Assembly (NCBI GenBank): GCA_028871475.1 | Contig: JAGWMZ010000021.1 | Span: 1 to 64,000 of the forward strand | Reading direction: 5' to 3' | From: Sphingomonadales bacterium | GTDB lineage: Bacteria; Pseudomonadota; Alphaproteobacteria; Sphingomonadales; Sphingomonadaceae | Length of the DNA: 64,000 bases | In this document: piece after piece, positions 27,662 to 35,376 of the stretch | Numbering within the stretch: the first letter of the stretch is position 1 | How the letters are laid out: the number at the start of each line of letters is the position of its first letter | Notes under the pieces: generated by a model | Database searches by the model: none | What the model saw: only the letters and a program-made list of their open reading frames with translations | What the model was told of the DNA's origin: nothing | Program-made: the position numbers and the translations under genes

Positions 27662-28387
27662 ATGAGCGGCGCGCTCAACCCGGCGCTGGCCTATGCCGCG
27701 GGCGCGCTCACCATCCTGTCCCCCTGCGTGCTGCCGCTGGTGCCGATCATTCTGGGCAGCGCGGCGCAAAAGCACCGCTTTGGCCCGCTCGCGCTGGCGG
27801 CGGGGCTGGTGGTCTCCTTTACCGCCACGGGCTTTGTCGTGGCCACCGCCGGGCAGGCGCTGGGCATCGACAGCGATCTGGTCAGGCTGGCGGGCGCAGC
27901 ATTGCTGATCCTCATCGGCCTTGCGCTGCTCGTCCCCTTTTTCCAGCGCATGGCCGAGCATATTGCCGCTCCGCTCGCCACTTGGGCGGGCCAGCGGCAG
28001 GCCGGGCTGGAGCGCCATGGCCTTGCCGGGCAAGCCGCGATCGGCATGCTGTTGGGGCTGGTGTGGAGCCCCTGCGTGGGCCCGACGCTGGGCGCGGCGA
28101 CGGTCCTGGCCTCCCAAGGGCAGGATCTGACCGAGGTCGCGGTCGTGATGGCCGCCTTCGGCCTTGGCATTGCCAGCGTGCTGTTGGTGCTTGCCTTTGC
28201 CACACGCAGCCTCATCGCCGCGTGGCGGGGCCGGCTGCTGAGCGCGGGCACGGGCGGCAAGAAAGCGCTCGGCGCGCTCATCATCATGGTCGGCCTGCTG
28301 ATCGTGACCGGCGCCGACCACATGATCGAAGACGCGGTGCTCAGCGCCTCGCCCGACTGGCTGACCAATCTGACGACCTCGCTCTGA
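27662..28387 (+). CDS. ccdA: CcdA-type inner-membrane thiol electron transporter
   Basis: This 241-residue protein has six hydrophobic helices and the two conserved redox cysteines in LSPCVLPLVP (helix 1) and WSPCVGPTLGA (helix 4). The family carries electrons from cytoplasmic thioredoxin to periplasmic thiol proteins. I set the start at 27662 because the upstream ATG at 27548 overlaps the -10 element of the promoter just before it. A periplasmic thioredoxin with the same promoter type lies at 34010, a natural partner for delivering reductant to cysteine-rich exported peptides. Confidence 0.87.
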   Translation: MSGALNPALAYAAGALTILSPCVLPLVPIILGSAAQKHRFGPLALAAGLVVSFTATGFVVATAGQALGIDSDLVRLAGAALLILIGLALLVPFFQRMAEHIAAPLATWAGQRQAGLERHGLAGQAAIGMLLGLVWSPCVGPTLGAATVLASQGQDLTEVAVVMAAFGLGIASVLLVLAFATRSLIAAWRGRLLSAGTGGKKALGALIIMVGLLIVTGADHMIEDAVLSASPDWLTNLTTSL

Positions 28388-28556
28388 CGATACCGACCTT
28401 TCGCTTCCCGCACCGGCCATGTAACACTCTGGCAGACTTGTTTTTTCCTGCGACAGGTTGCGGCGCGTCCAGTCCGGTGCCGTTACGTCCATAAATTGTA
28501 CCAAGTTGCGAATCGTCTGGCATCCACGCGACAAAACGGCACAATAGGCCGCCTAG

Positions 28557-29489
28557 ATGACCCAATCCGCTGTCGACCAGATTCTCGCTGCCCTGTGGGT
28601 TGACGTGAAGGAATTCGCGGTGTGCGAATTTGTGGCCGGCTCCGCGATCAAGATCCACCCGCTCGACGAGATCGAGGTCCATTTCGTGCTCTCTGGCACC
28701 CTGTTTTTGGCGCTCGACGGTGAGGACATCCTGGAGCTGCCGAAGGGCGGCGTTGCGCTTGTCCCTCCAGGCGTGGGCCAGACGATGGCGGGATCGGCGG
28801 CGGCGGCGCATGTTTTCGCCCCTGCCGAAACCTGTCGCCGGCGCAGCGACGGCTTGCTCCATTATGACGCGACGATGGGCGAGACGGGCAGCGTTCTGGT
28901 CGCCTGCGGCCAGATCAAGGCCGATATCGCCGGCTCTTTCGGTCCTTTCGACGGGCTGCGCCACGCGATCTGCTCCGAGCTGGGCGATGTGCCGCTGGTG
29001 CGCCGCGCCTTTGAAACGATGCTGGAAGAGACCGATACACCCGTCCTTGGCAGCCGCGGGCTGGTGGGGGCGCTGATGAAGAGCTGCCTCATTCTGGCGC
29101 TGCGCCGCCATGCGCAGAAACATGGCTCGCGCCAGACGCTTCCCGGCCTGTTTGACCACCCCTCGCTTGCCCGGGCGGTGGCCGGGGTGATCGATGATCC
29201 CGCCGCAACGCACACGCTCAACCAACTGGCGCGCACCGCGGGCATGAGCCGGTCAAAATTCGCCAAAGTCTTTGCCGAGACGATGGCCGCCACACCCATG
29301 GAATTTGTCGCACGCACCCGGCTCGATCAGGCCCGCAACCTGCTCATCTCGACCGACTTGCCGGTTTCGACCATCGCCACACGGGTGGGGTTTGGCAGCC
29401 GCAGCCATTTCAGCCGCGCCTTTCGTGACCGGTTCGGGCTGGACCCCAGCAGCATGCGCAAAAGCGGCGTGACAGGAGATCCGCAATGA
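28557..29489 (+). CDS. AraC-family transcriptional regulator
   Basis: This 310-residue regulator has an N-terminal cupin sensing domain (HPLDEIEVHFVLSGTLFLAL, then LPKGGVALVPPGVGQTM). The C-terminal double helix-turn-helix contains LNQLARTAGMSRSKFAKVF and VSTIATRVGFGSRSHFSRAF, the AraC signature. Its stop overlaps the start of the ECF sigma factor by four bases (ATGA), so the two are translationally coupled. A TGTAACA at 28420 upstream lacks the -10 half of the local sigma motif. The effector is unknown. Confidence 0.9.
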   Translation: MTQSAVDQILAALWVDVKEFAVCEFVAGSAIKIHPLDEIEVHFVLSGTLFLALDGEDILELPKGGVALVPPGVGQTMAGSAAAAHVFAPAETCRRRSDGLLHYDATMGETGSVLVACGQIKADIAGSFGPFDGLRHAICSELGDVPLVRRAFETMLEETDTPVLGSRGLVGALMKSCLILALRRHAQKHGSRQTLPGLFDHPSLARAVAGVIDDPAATHTLNQLARTAGMSRSKFAKVFAETMAATPMEFVARTRLDQARNLLISTDLPVSTIATRVGFGSRSHFSRAFRDRFGLDPSSMRKSGVTGDPQ

Positions 29490-30025
29490 ACGGACAGGCC
29501 GAGGAGGCATGGGGCCGGCTGATGGCCGCCGCGCAGACCGGTCATGCCAGCGCTTATCGGCAGCTTCTCGATGCGCTGCGCCATTGGCTGACGCGATTTT
29601 ACGCGCGCCGCCTGCCGCCATCTTTCGTCGAGGATGCGGTGCAGGACACGCTCATCGCCATTCACGAAAAGCGGCATACCTATGACCCGGGCCGCCCGTT
29701 CAAACCATGGCTGATCGCCGTTGCCCGCTACAAATGGATCGACCGGCTGCGGGCGATGGGGCGCACGGCGACCGAGGAACTGCCCGAGGAGATCGCAGTG
29801 GGCGATCATGAGAGCAGCGTGACCAGCGCCGTCGTGCTCACGCAATTGCTGGGCGACCTCAAACCGGCGCAGGCGCAGGCCATCCGCCTTGTCAAGATCG
29901 AGGGTTTTTCGATCGAGGAAGCCTCGGCGCGGACCGGCCAGTCCGGCGCGCTCATCAAGGTCAACATCCATCGCGGGCTGGCACGGCTGGCGGCAATGGT
30001 GCAGCAGCGCGGCGACGAGGAATAG
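29486..30025 (+). CDS. ECF RNA polymerase sigma factor
   Basis: This 179-residue sigma-70-family factor has region 2 (FVEDAVQDTLIAIHEKRHTY, PFKPWLIAVARYKWIDRLR) and region 4 (AIRLVKIEGFSIEEASARTG, IKVNIHRGLARLAAM). It fits the group that includes Caulobacter SigF, which responds to heavy metals. That family is normally followed by the membrane anti-sigma NrsF (DUF1109), but here no such gene follows; the neighbour is a bufferin-type precursor on the opposite strand. The factor is coupled to the AraC regulator instead. It is the likely reader of the TGTAACC-N16-CGAAT promoters nearby. Confidence 0.9.
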   Translation: MNGQAEEAWGRLMAAAQTGHASAYRQLLDALRHWLTRFYARRLPPSFVEDAVQDTLIAIHEKRHTYDPGRPFKPWLIAVARYKWIDRLRAMGRTATEELPEEIAVGDHESSVTSAVVLTQLLGDLKPAQAQAIRLVKIEGFSIEEASARTGQSGALIKVNIHRGLARLAAMVQQRGDEE

Positions 30026-30052
30026 GGGCAGAACCATGCCGGGGCAGGACTC

Positions 30053-30089
30053 TAAAAAACCGCTCACCGGCATCAGCCGATGAGCGGTT
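30053..30089 (-). terminator. Intrinsic terminator of the minus-strand precursor gene
   Basis: A 9-bp stem (30058-30066 with 30081-30089) is followed, on the minus strand, by a run of T. It sits just beyond the minus-strand bufferin precursor gene and also lies 3' of the sigma gene. Confidence 0.7.
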
Positions 30090-30150
30090 CGCGACCCGAC
30101 CTGCCTGCAGCATTGGGGGAGAGCAGGATCGGGGCTGGCCGGCGTCGGGC

Positions 30151-30414
30151 TCAGCCCTTGGGGGTGAGGCTGCCGCCCTGCGCCTTGCAGGCCTTGGCCG
30201 AAATTTCCTTGAAACCCTGTCCCTTGCAGTCATTCTGGCCCTTGCAGTCGTGGGTGCCCGACTTGCAGTCCGAGGTGCCCTTGCACGAGTTGACGCCGTA
30301 GCAAGGCACCGCCTTGGCGCCGGCGGCATGGGCAGGGGCGGTCATCGCAATACCCGAAAGAGCGAGCATGGCAGCGGCAGAGGCGATGGCGGCGCCGGTC
30401 TTGAAGGTCTTCAT
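30151..30414 (-). CDS. bufA2: Cysteine-rich bufferin-type precursor (BufA2-like)
   Basis: This 87-residue exported peptide has a signal peptide (hydrophobic core about residues 8-28, cleavage after PAHA). The mature part has six cysteines in a low-complexity pattern: PCYGVNSCKG, SDCKSG, HDCKGQ and NDCKGQGF, then KACKAQGG. Such peptides are substrates of MNIO (DUF692) enzymes, which modify cysteines so the peptide can bind metal, typically copper. AGGAG precedes the ATG at 30414. It is read divergently from the second precursor gene, with a TGTAACC-N16-CGTAAT promoter in between. The processing enzyme could be either MNIO in this locus. Confidence 0.82.
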   Translation of the reverse strand: MKTFKTGAAIASAAAMLALSGIAMTAPAHAAGAKAVPCYGVNSCKGTSDCKSGTHDCKGQNDCKGQGFKEISAKACKAQGGSLTPKG

Positions 30415-30463
30415 GGGGTAGCTCCTGAACTTGAGGTGAGGTTCGTGCCAACTGGCATCAGGC

Positions 30464-30492
30464 ATTACGCCCCCTTCTGGCCTCGGGTTACA
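30464..30492 (-). promoter_or_regulatory. ECF-sigma-type promoter before bufA2
   Basis: On the minus strand: TGTAACC (30492-30486), 16 bases, then CGTAAT (30469-30464). The predicted start is about 45 bases before the ATG at 30414. Confidence 0.65.
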
Positions 30493-30524
30493 GCCGGAGA
30501 AAAAATCTCGTTCAAATTTTCTTC

Positions 30525-30553
30525 TGTAACCGCAGCGCCTGCTCGAACGGACC
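30525..30553 (+). promoter_or_regulatory. Possible ECF-sigma-type promoter before bufA1
   Basis: A perfect TGTAACC lies at 30525-30531. At the usual 16-base spacing the -10 position reads CGGACC, which keeps only the leading CG. It forms an inverted pair with the bufA2 element 33 bases away. Confidence 0.45.
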
Positions 30554-30656
30554 CATGGCCGTGGTCCGACTCTCTCAGCCTCCCGGATCACCTTGCGGCG
30601 GCCGCCCCATCGGGACGATCCGCCGCATGTGAGGCTGACTAAAGGAGACTGCCATC

Positions 30657-30932
30657 ATGACGACCCGTTCCGCCACCACCGCCGTCAGTGCCCTGCTGCT
30701 CGCTTCGCTGGCCGCCGGTGCCACCGCTGCCCACGCACAGGCCACCAAGCCCATGGAAAAATGCTATGGCGTTGCCAAGGCCGGCAAGAATGACTGCAAG
30801 GCCGGCGCCGGCACCACCTGCGCGGGCACGTCAAAGGTCGACTATCAGAAGGATGCCTGGAAGCTGGTTCCGGCCGGCACCTGCGCCAGGATCAAGACGC
30901 CCAAGGGTAATGGTTCGCTGACCCCGGCCTGA
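30657..30932 (+). CDS. bufA1: DUF2282 bufferin precursor (BufA1-like)
   Basis: This 91-residue exported peptide has a signal sequence ending AAHAQA. The DUF2282 core reads [14 protein letters not shown], then TTCAGTSK and [10 protein letters not shown], four cysteines in all. In the known system the MNIO enzyme BufB with BufC converts these cysteines so the peptide can buffer copper in the periplasm. AAGGAG precedes the start. The gene heads an operon with the first MNIO, its DUF2063 partner and DoxX. Confidence 0.9.
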   Translation: MTTRSATTAVSALLLASLAAGATAAHAQATKPMEKCYGVAKAGKNDCKAGAGTTCAGTSKVDYQKDAWKLVPAGTCARIKTPKGNGSLTPA

Positions 30933-30956
30933 CCCAACGTCTCGAGGACCGCCATC

Positions 30957-31790
30957 ATGACCATGACCGCAGGCCTGGGCTTCAAGCTCGAGCATCTTGA
31001 TGAGGCGCTGACCGCGCGAAACCCGGGCCTGTGGTTCGAAGTTCACGCCGAGAACTACATGGTCGATGGCGGCCCGCGCCTGCGGGCGCTGCTGGCTCTG
31101 GCCGGGCGTTTCCCCATTTCGCTGCACGGCGTAGGGCTTTCGCTCGCCTCGGTCGAGCCGCCCTCGCCCGACCATCTGCGCCGTTTGCGCCAGTTGACCG
31201 ACCGGGTGGAGCCTGCCGCCGTTTCCGACCATCTGGCCTGGCAGAAGTGGGAAGGCGCGCATCACAGCGATTTCCTGCCCTTCCCCCGCACGCGTGAGGC
31301 GCTGGCCATCACGGCGGACAATGTCATGCGGGTGCAGGATGCGCTGGGGCGGACCATCATGGTCGAAAACCCCTCGCTTTATGTCGACCTGCCCGGCCAT
31401 GAGCTGGATGAGGCGGGTTTTCTGGCCGAACTGGCAGGGCGAACCGGCTGCGGCCTGCTGGTCGATGTGAACAACATCTATGTCAGCGCGGCCAATCTCA
31501 AATGTTCCGCCGAGGCGCGGGTGGATGCCATTCCCGCTGGAATCGTGGGCGAAATCCACCTGGCCGGGCACCGGCCCGACCCCGATCCCGACAGCGACCT
31601 GTTGATCGACAGCCATGATGCGCCCGTATCCGACCCTGTCTGGCAGCTTTACCAGCGCCTGATCGACCGGATCGGCCCGCGCCCCACGCTGATCGAGCGG
31701 GACGATGACATTCCGCCCTTCACCCAGCTTATGGCGGAGCGCGACCGCGCCCACCGGCTGATGGCAGAACGGGCGCAGCTCCATGTCTGA
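30957..31790 (+). CDS. bufB: MNIO (DUF692) peptide-modifying enzyme, BufB-like
   Basis: This 277-residue TIM-barrel enzyme belongs to the multinuclear non-heme iron oxygenases. Likely metal ligands and family signatures are LWFEVHAENYMV, ISLHGVGLSL, VSDHLAW, MVENPSLY, LLVDVNNIYVS, EIHLAGH, LIDSHD and LIERDDDIPP. It should oxidise cysteines of the precursor encoded just upstream, in the cytoplasm before export. The start is 25 bp after bufA1, and its stop overlaps bufC by eight bases. Confidence 0.9.
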   Translation: MTMTAGLGFKLEHLDEALTARNPGLWFEVHAENYMVDGGPRLRALLALAGRFPISLHGVGLSLASVEPPSPDHLRRLRQLTDRVEPAAVSDHLAWQKWEGAHHSDFLPFPRTREALAITADNVMRVQDALGRTIMVENPSLYVDLPGHELDEAGFLAELAGRTGCGLLVDVNNIYVSAANLKCSAEARVDAIPAGIVGEIHLAGHRPDPDPDSDLLIDSHDAPVSDPVWQLYQRLIDRIGPRPTLIERDDDIPPFTQLMAERDRAHRLMAERAQLHV

Positions 31791-32517
31791 GGCGCAAGCT
31801 TTTCAACAGGCCTTTGGCGCCATGCTGGCCGCGCCCGGGCTCATCGCCGACCCGGCGCTGCGCCGCGCGCTGATGGTCCACCGCAACACCGCCGCCAAGG
31901 CTGCGCGCGACGCGCTCTTTGCCAATTTTCCCGTCACCGCAGCACTGGTGGGTGAGGAGGCCTTTGCCGCCTGCGCCTCGACCCATGTCGAGGCGGCGCC
32001 CCCGCGTGAGGCGCGCCTGTGCTTTTATGGCGATGATTTCGCCGATTTTGTCGCCCGCTGGCCCGCCTTTGCCGAGGTGCCCTATCTGGGCGAGGTTGCC
32101 AGGGTGGAATGGCAGGTAATCGAGGCGCTCTTTGCCGCCGACGCCCCCACGCTCGACCCGGACACACTGGTCAATGGCATCGATCCGGAGGCGCCGCTTG
32201 CCTGGCATCCGGCCACGCGCATTCTGGAAAGCGCCACGCCGACCGGCAGCCTGTGGCTGGCCCATCAAAGCGAAGCCGCTCAGGACGCGCTCGACACCAT
32301 CGTGTGGGAACCGCAATGCGTGCTCATCACCCGCCCGGCCGATGCGGTGGAACTGCGCGTGATCGACGCTGCCACCCAAGCCTTTCTCTCCGGCACATCG
32401 CTGGTCGATGCCGCTGCCCGCGCCGCTGGCGAAGGCGGGGATGTCGCCGGAATTTTCGCCTCACTTCTTGCGGCAGGAGCCTTTGCCGCGCAGCATCTCG
32501 AAGGGGAATTGCCATGA
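31783..32517 (+). CDS. bufC: DUF2063 partner protein, BufC-like
   Basis: This 244-residue protein starts with the DUF2063 helical domain ([17 protein letters not shown], then [20 protein letters not shown]). Its second half is an alpha/beta domain. In bufferin systems the partner binds the precursor and presents it to the MNIO. It overlaps bufB at its start and DoxX at its end (ATGA), so all three are translated in a coupled way. Confidence 0.85.
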   Translation: MSEAQAFQQAFGAMLAAPGLIADPALRRALMVHRNTAAKAARDALFANFPVTAALVGEEAFAACASTHVEAAPPREARLCFYGDDFADFVARWPAFAEVPYLGEVARVEWQVIEALFAADAPTLDPDTLVNGIDPEAPLAWHPATRILESATPTGSLWLAHQSEAAQDALDTIVWEPQCVLITRPADAVELRVIDAATQAFLSGTSLVDAAARAAGEGGDVAGIFASLLAAGAFAAQHLEGELP

Positions 32518-32975
32518 ACATCTATGCCCGCACCGTGGCCCGGCTCGACAGCCTGCCCGGCTCGGCTCTTCTGCTCGTCGCGCGCCTGGGTGTGGCTGGG
32601 ATCTTCTTCATGTCGGGCCGCACCAAGGTCGATGGCATTCTGCACATCACCGACAGCACCTATTCGCTGTTCGAGACCGACTACAGGATCCCGCTGATCC
32701 CGCCCCATATCGCCGCGCATCTGGCCACCTATCAGGAGCATCTCTTTCCGATCCTGCTGGTGCTGGGCCTGTTCAACCGGGTGGCGGCGCTGGGCCTGCT
32801 GGGCATGACCACGGTGATCGAGGTCTTCGTCTATCCCGACGCCTGGCCCACCCATCTGAGCTGGGCGGGCCTGCTGCTGCCCATCATCTTCCGTGGCGGT
32901 GGCAAATTCTCGCTCGACCATCTGCTGGGGCTGGACCCGGCACGCGGCGAGCCGGGCAAGGATTACGCCGCCTGA
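32514..32975 (+). CDS. DoxX-family membrane protein
   Basis: This 153-residue inner-membrane protein has four predicted helices ([36 protein letters not shown] and others) and the DoxX signature region. DoxX proteins are frequent last members of bufferin operons; their role is not settled, with quinone-linked redox and membrane stress both suggested. It starts within the bufC stop. A strong hairpin follows. Confidence 0.87.
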   Translation: MNIYARTVARLDSLPGSALLLVARLGVAGIFFMSGRTKVDGILHITDSTYSLFETDYRIPLIPPHIAAHLATYQEHLFPILLVLGLFNRVAALGLLGMTTVIEVFVYPDAWPTHLSWAGLLLPIIFRGGGKFSLDHLLGLDPARGEPGKDYAA

Positions 32976-32988
32976 ATCACAAACAATG

Positions 32989-33026
32989 GCCGTGCACCGG
33001 ACTGTTACAGCCCGGTGCACGGCTTT
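32989..33026 (+). terminator. Terminator of the bufA1-bufB-bufC-doxX operon
   Basis: A 12-bp stem (32989-33000 with 33012-33023) and an 11-base loop are followed by a short T-rich run. The next gene is on the opposite strand and ends at 33036. Confidence 0.8.
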
Positions 33027-33035
33027 ATACCTTTG

Positions 33036-34007
33036 TTATCGGCTGGTTATGCTGCGACGAAGCGCGGCCAGCGGCGCCTTGTCATCAAAGACCACCTGAC
33101 CGCCGGCATTCAGCCCCACCCCAAGCTGGCGGAAGAGATCACCAAGATCGGGCGCGACGCGGCGTTCGGCAAAGGCGGCGTAGAGATGTTGCAACGATGT
33201 CGTGCCCGCCGCCGCATCGCCCACCGCCATCAGTCTTTCGGGTGGCCAGTCTGCCCTGTTGCCGCCGCTCTCGCGATTGATGCGGCGCAAGGCGTCACGC
33301 AGCGATGAACGGCCCGACGTGTCGCGGTAGATCGCCACCTCCGCCATCAGCCAGAAGATCGCGCCGCCCCAGTAAAGGCGGCCCCATGCCTGCGTGCCAT
33401 CCATACCGCCCTCATCGGCGCCGGGCACGCCCCGTGGCATGCCGAGGATCGACTCGCGCCACAGTTCGTCAGGCGTCAACTGCCCGATCATCGCACGGGC
33501 GACCGGCTCGACATAGGTGGCATTGCCTTCCTGCAGCCAGAGCGCGCGGCGGGGCAGATCGGGCAGCGCGGTATGCACCATCTCATGCACCAGCACCCAA
33601 TCGCGATGAAAAGCGGCTTCATCGGCATCGACGCCGACATGGATGCGCGTGGCCGAGCCGGCATAGCCAAAGGTCGTGGCATGGCCGACGCGGTCGCCGG
33701 GCCCGGCGATGACGAGGAGGCCATAGTCGCTGACCGGATAGTGCCCGAAATAGGCGGTCAGCGCGGCAGCGGCGGTCTGCACCCAACGCAAAACCCGGGC
33801 CCTGTCGAGCCCGGGCGCGCCATCGGCGAACACCACCCTGATCCGGCTTTCGCCCAGGGCCAGCACCTCAGCCGGTTGCTGGCGCAAGGCGCCGTACATA
33901 TCCTCGGGATTGTCATAGGCCAGCGCTGCCAGCGCCACGCCCAGCGGGGCGGCGTCAACCGCCGCCCCGCCCAGCCCCAGAACCACCGCGCGCCGGTCAA
34001 GACGCAT
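33036..34007 (-). CDS. Gluzincin-type metalloprotease, exported
   Basis: This 323-residue protein has a zinc-protease signature HEMVHTALP, with the third ligand in LQEGNATYVEP about 20 residues later, the HExxH...E pattern of gluzincins. The N-terminus (LDRRAVVLGLGGAAVDAA) resembles a twin-arginine signal, so it probably acts in the periplasm. The rest does not match a family I can name. It starts two bases after the thioredoxin stop and so shares that gene's ECF-type promoter. Processing of the exported precursor peptides is a plausible but unproven role. Confidence 0.72.
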   Translation of the reverse strand: MRLDRRAVVLGLGGAAVDAAPLGVALAALAYDNPEDMYGALRQQPAEVLALGESRIRVVFADGAPGLDRARVLRWVQTAAAALTAYFGHYPVSDYGLLVIAGPGDRVGHATTFGYAGSATRIHVGVDADEAAFHRDWVLVHEMVHTALPDLPRRALWLQEGNATYVEPVARAMIGQLTPDELWRESILGMPRGVPGADEGGMDGTQAWGRLYWGGAIFWLMAEVAIYRDTSGRSSLRDALRRINRESGGNRADWPPERLMAVGDAAAGTTSLQHLYAAFAERRVAPDLGDLFRQLGVGLNAGGQVVFDDKAPLAALRRSITSR

Positions 34008-34009
34008 GA

Positions 34010-34396
34010 TCAGCGCAGCGGCGTTGCGGCAAAATCGCGAAGCTGCGCGGGATCGGTGATACCCACGATGCGGCCAACCTCGCGGTTGCCCTTATAGGCA
34101 ATCAGCGTGCTCTGCTGGTGGATGCCCAGCACCTTCTTCTCGGCGGTCTGATGGTCATAATCGAGGCGCAGGATGATGAGGTTCTTGTATGCCGGGTCTG
34201 CCGCCAGTTTCTCGATGGTGGGGGCCTGCGCGCGGCAGGTCGGGCACCAGGGCGCAAAGGCATCGATCAGCACCGGCTTGCCCGCTGCCTGTGCCGCTTT
34301 CAGCGCGGCAAGGCTGAAGGGCTGAACGGGCTGGGCATGCAGCGGCACGGCGACAAGAGTGAGCGCGGCAAGCGAAAGGAAACGGGCAATGGACAT
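34010..34396 (-). CDS. Periplasmic thioredoxin-family protein
   Basis: This 128-residue protein has a signal peptide (SIARFLSLAALTLVAVPLHAQ) and a thioredoxin fold with the active site FAPWCPTCRAQAP and cis-proline region STLIAYKGNREVGRI. An ATG at 34426 is in frame but coincides with the predicted transcription start, and the signal peptide fits only the ATG at 34396. It should reduce disulfides in the periplasm. CcdA, with the same promoter type, is the likely electron donor. It is followed in the same transcript by the metalloprotease. Confidence 0.86.
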   Translation of the reverse strand: MSIARFLSLAALTLVAVPLHAQPVQPFSLAALKAAQAAGKPVLIDAFAPWCPTCRAQAPTIEKLAADPAYKNLIILRLDYDHQTAEKKVLGIHQQSTLIAYKGNREVGRIVGITDPAQLRDFAATPLR

Positions 34397-34431
34397 GGAT
34401 CTGCTTTCTGCTGGTGGAAACCTCATGGCCT

Positions 34432-34460
34432 TATTCGCGCGTCGGGGCCCGAAGGTTACG
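34432..34460 (-). promoter_or_regulatory. ECF-sigma-type promoter before the thioredoxin-protease pair
   Basis: On the minus strand: CGTAACC (34460-34454), 16 bases, then CGAATA (34437-34432). The -35 differs from the common form by one base. Confidence 0.65.
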
Positions 34461-34465
34461 CCGGG

Positions 34466-35185
34466 TCAGGATTGTACGGCGGCCAGAATGGGCCCGCCCC
34501 GCCCCGCCTGCAGGAACACCGCATTGCGCATGCCGGCGGGCGCATGGGGCAGGGCAAAGCTGGTGGCCGGGCCGCTCCAATGGCCGATCCTGCTCAATTG
34601 GGTGACGATGTTGCGATGGGGCAGTGTGCGCCCGCCATTTTCACCTGCGCCGATCGCGACCTGTATCGTGCGCGGGTCATAGGTGGCCACCCAGAGGTCG
34701 GCGCCTTGCGTCTGCGCCGGGCCTGCCGCGATGATGGCCCTGCCATCCTTCACGGCCAGCGCAGGGCCCACGGACTTCGCCGCCCTGATGGCGGCATCGA
34801 GCTGGGCGCGGTCGCTGCCCACGATCGTCGTGCGGCCATTGATCCAGACCTGCGGCGTAGCGACATTGTCTTGCCGGTTGAAACGCGCATAATCCCATTG
34901 GCGCTGGGTGAACTGCGCCTTGGCGAAGCTGTCGCGCCAGCCCAGATAATCCCAATAGGTAACGGCAAACGACAAGGCGATGACATCGCTCCGGTCGGCC
35001 AGCCCATTGAGGTTGGCCTCTGCCGGCGGGCAGCTGGAACAACCCTGGCTTTGAAACAGCTCGACCACGACCGGCGGTCCGTTATGGATGGGCATGGGCT
35101 GGGCGCCACCGCGTGCGCCCGCAACGGCAGCAAGAGCGCCAACGCCCAGGGTCAGCCCGAAGAGGATGGAAATGGGTAAACGCAT
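34466..35185 (-). CDS. DUF1223 thioredoxin-like exported protein
   Basis: This protein of 239 residues has a signal peptide (ISILFGLTLGVGALAAVAGA) and the DUF1223 signature VVVELFQSQGCSSCPPAEANL, a thioredoxin-like CxxC. The conserved block FAVTYWDYLGWRDSFAKAQF follows. The exact function of DUF1223 is unknown; a redox or metal-handling role in the periplasm is likely. The ATG at 35185 is preferred because the earlier ATG at 35221 falls in the -10 element. Its promoter is back to back with that of the second MNIO gene. Confidence 0.82.
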   Translation of the reverse strand: MRLPISILFGLTLGVGALAAVAGARGGAQPMPIHNGPPVVVELFQSQGCSSCPPAEANLNGLADRSDVIALSFAVTYWDYLGWRDSFAKAQFTQRQWDYARFNRQDNVATPQVWINGRTTIVGSDRAQLDAAIRAAKSVGPALAVKDGRAIIAAGPAQTQGADLWVATYDPRTIQVAIGAGENGGRTLPHRNIVTQLSRIGHWSGPATSFALPHAPAGMRNAVFLQAGRGGPILAAVQS

Positions 35186-35218
35186 GGCACGCTCCGCAGC
35201 CGGACAGGGATGCCCATG

Positions 35219-35247
35219 CATGCGTCCGCGCGGTGACTTTGGTTACA
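35219..35247 (-). promoter_or_regulatory. ECF-sigma-type promoter before DUF1223 gene
   Basis: On the minus strand: TGTAACC (35247-35241), 16 bases, then CGCATG (35224-35219). It is divergent from the element at 35282. Confidence 0.6.
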
Positions 35248-35281
35248 GAGGGATGGCGGGGCGGAGGAATATCACCCGGCC

Positions 35282-35310
35282 TGTAACCTTATGGCCGCCA
35301 AACGCGAAAA
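35282..35310 (+). promoter_or_regulatory. ECF-sigma-type promoter before second MNIO gene
   Basis: TGTAACC (35282-35288), 16 bases, then CGAAAA (35305-35310). The predicted start lies about 60 bases before the GTG at 35377. Confidence 0.65.
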
Positions 35311-35376
35311 GAGTCATGCGCCGGGCGGTGCCCTTCCCCCCTCGGCCTCGCCCGGCAAGCATCAGGGAGCAGATCC

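Noticed and set aside
28420..28448. TGTAACA upstream of the AraC gene as a seventh sigma-regulon promoter
   Set aside because: At 16-base spacing the -10 position reads TTTTCC with no CGAA-like sequence, so half of the motif is missing.
33001..33012. GTTACAG in the DoxX terminator as a minus-strand -35 element
   Set aside because: It is the loop of a 12-bp hairpin, lacks the final GG of the motif and has no gene suitably placed on that strand.
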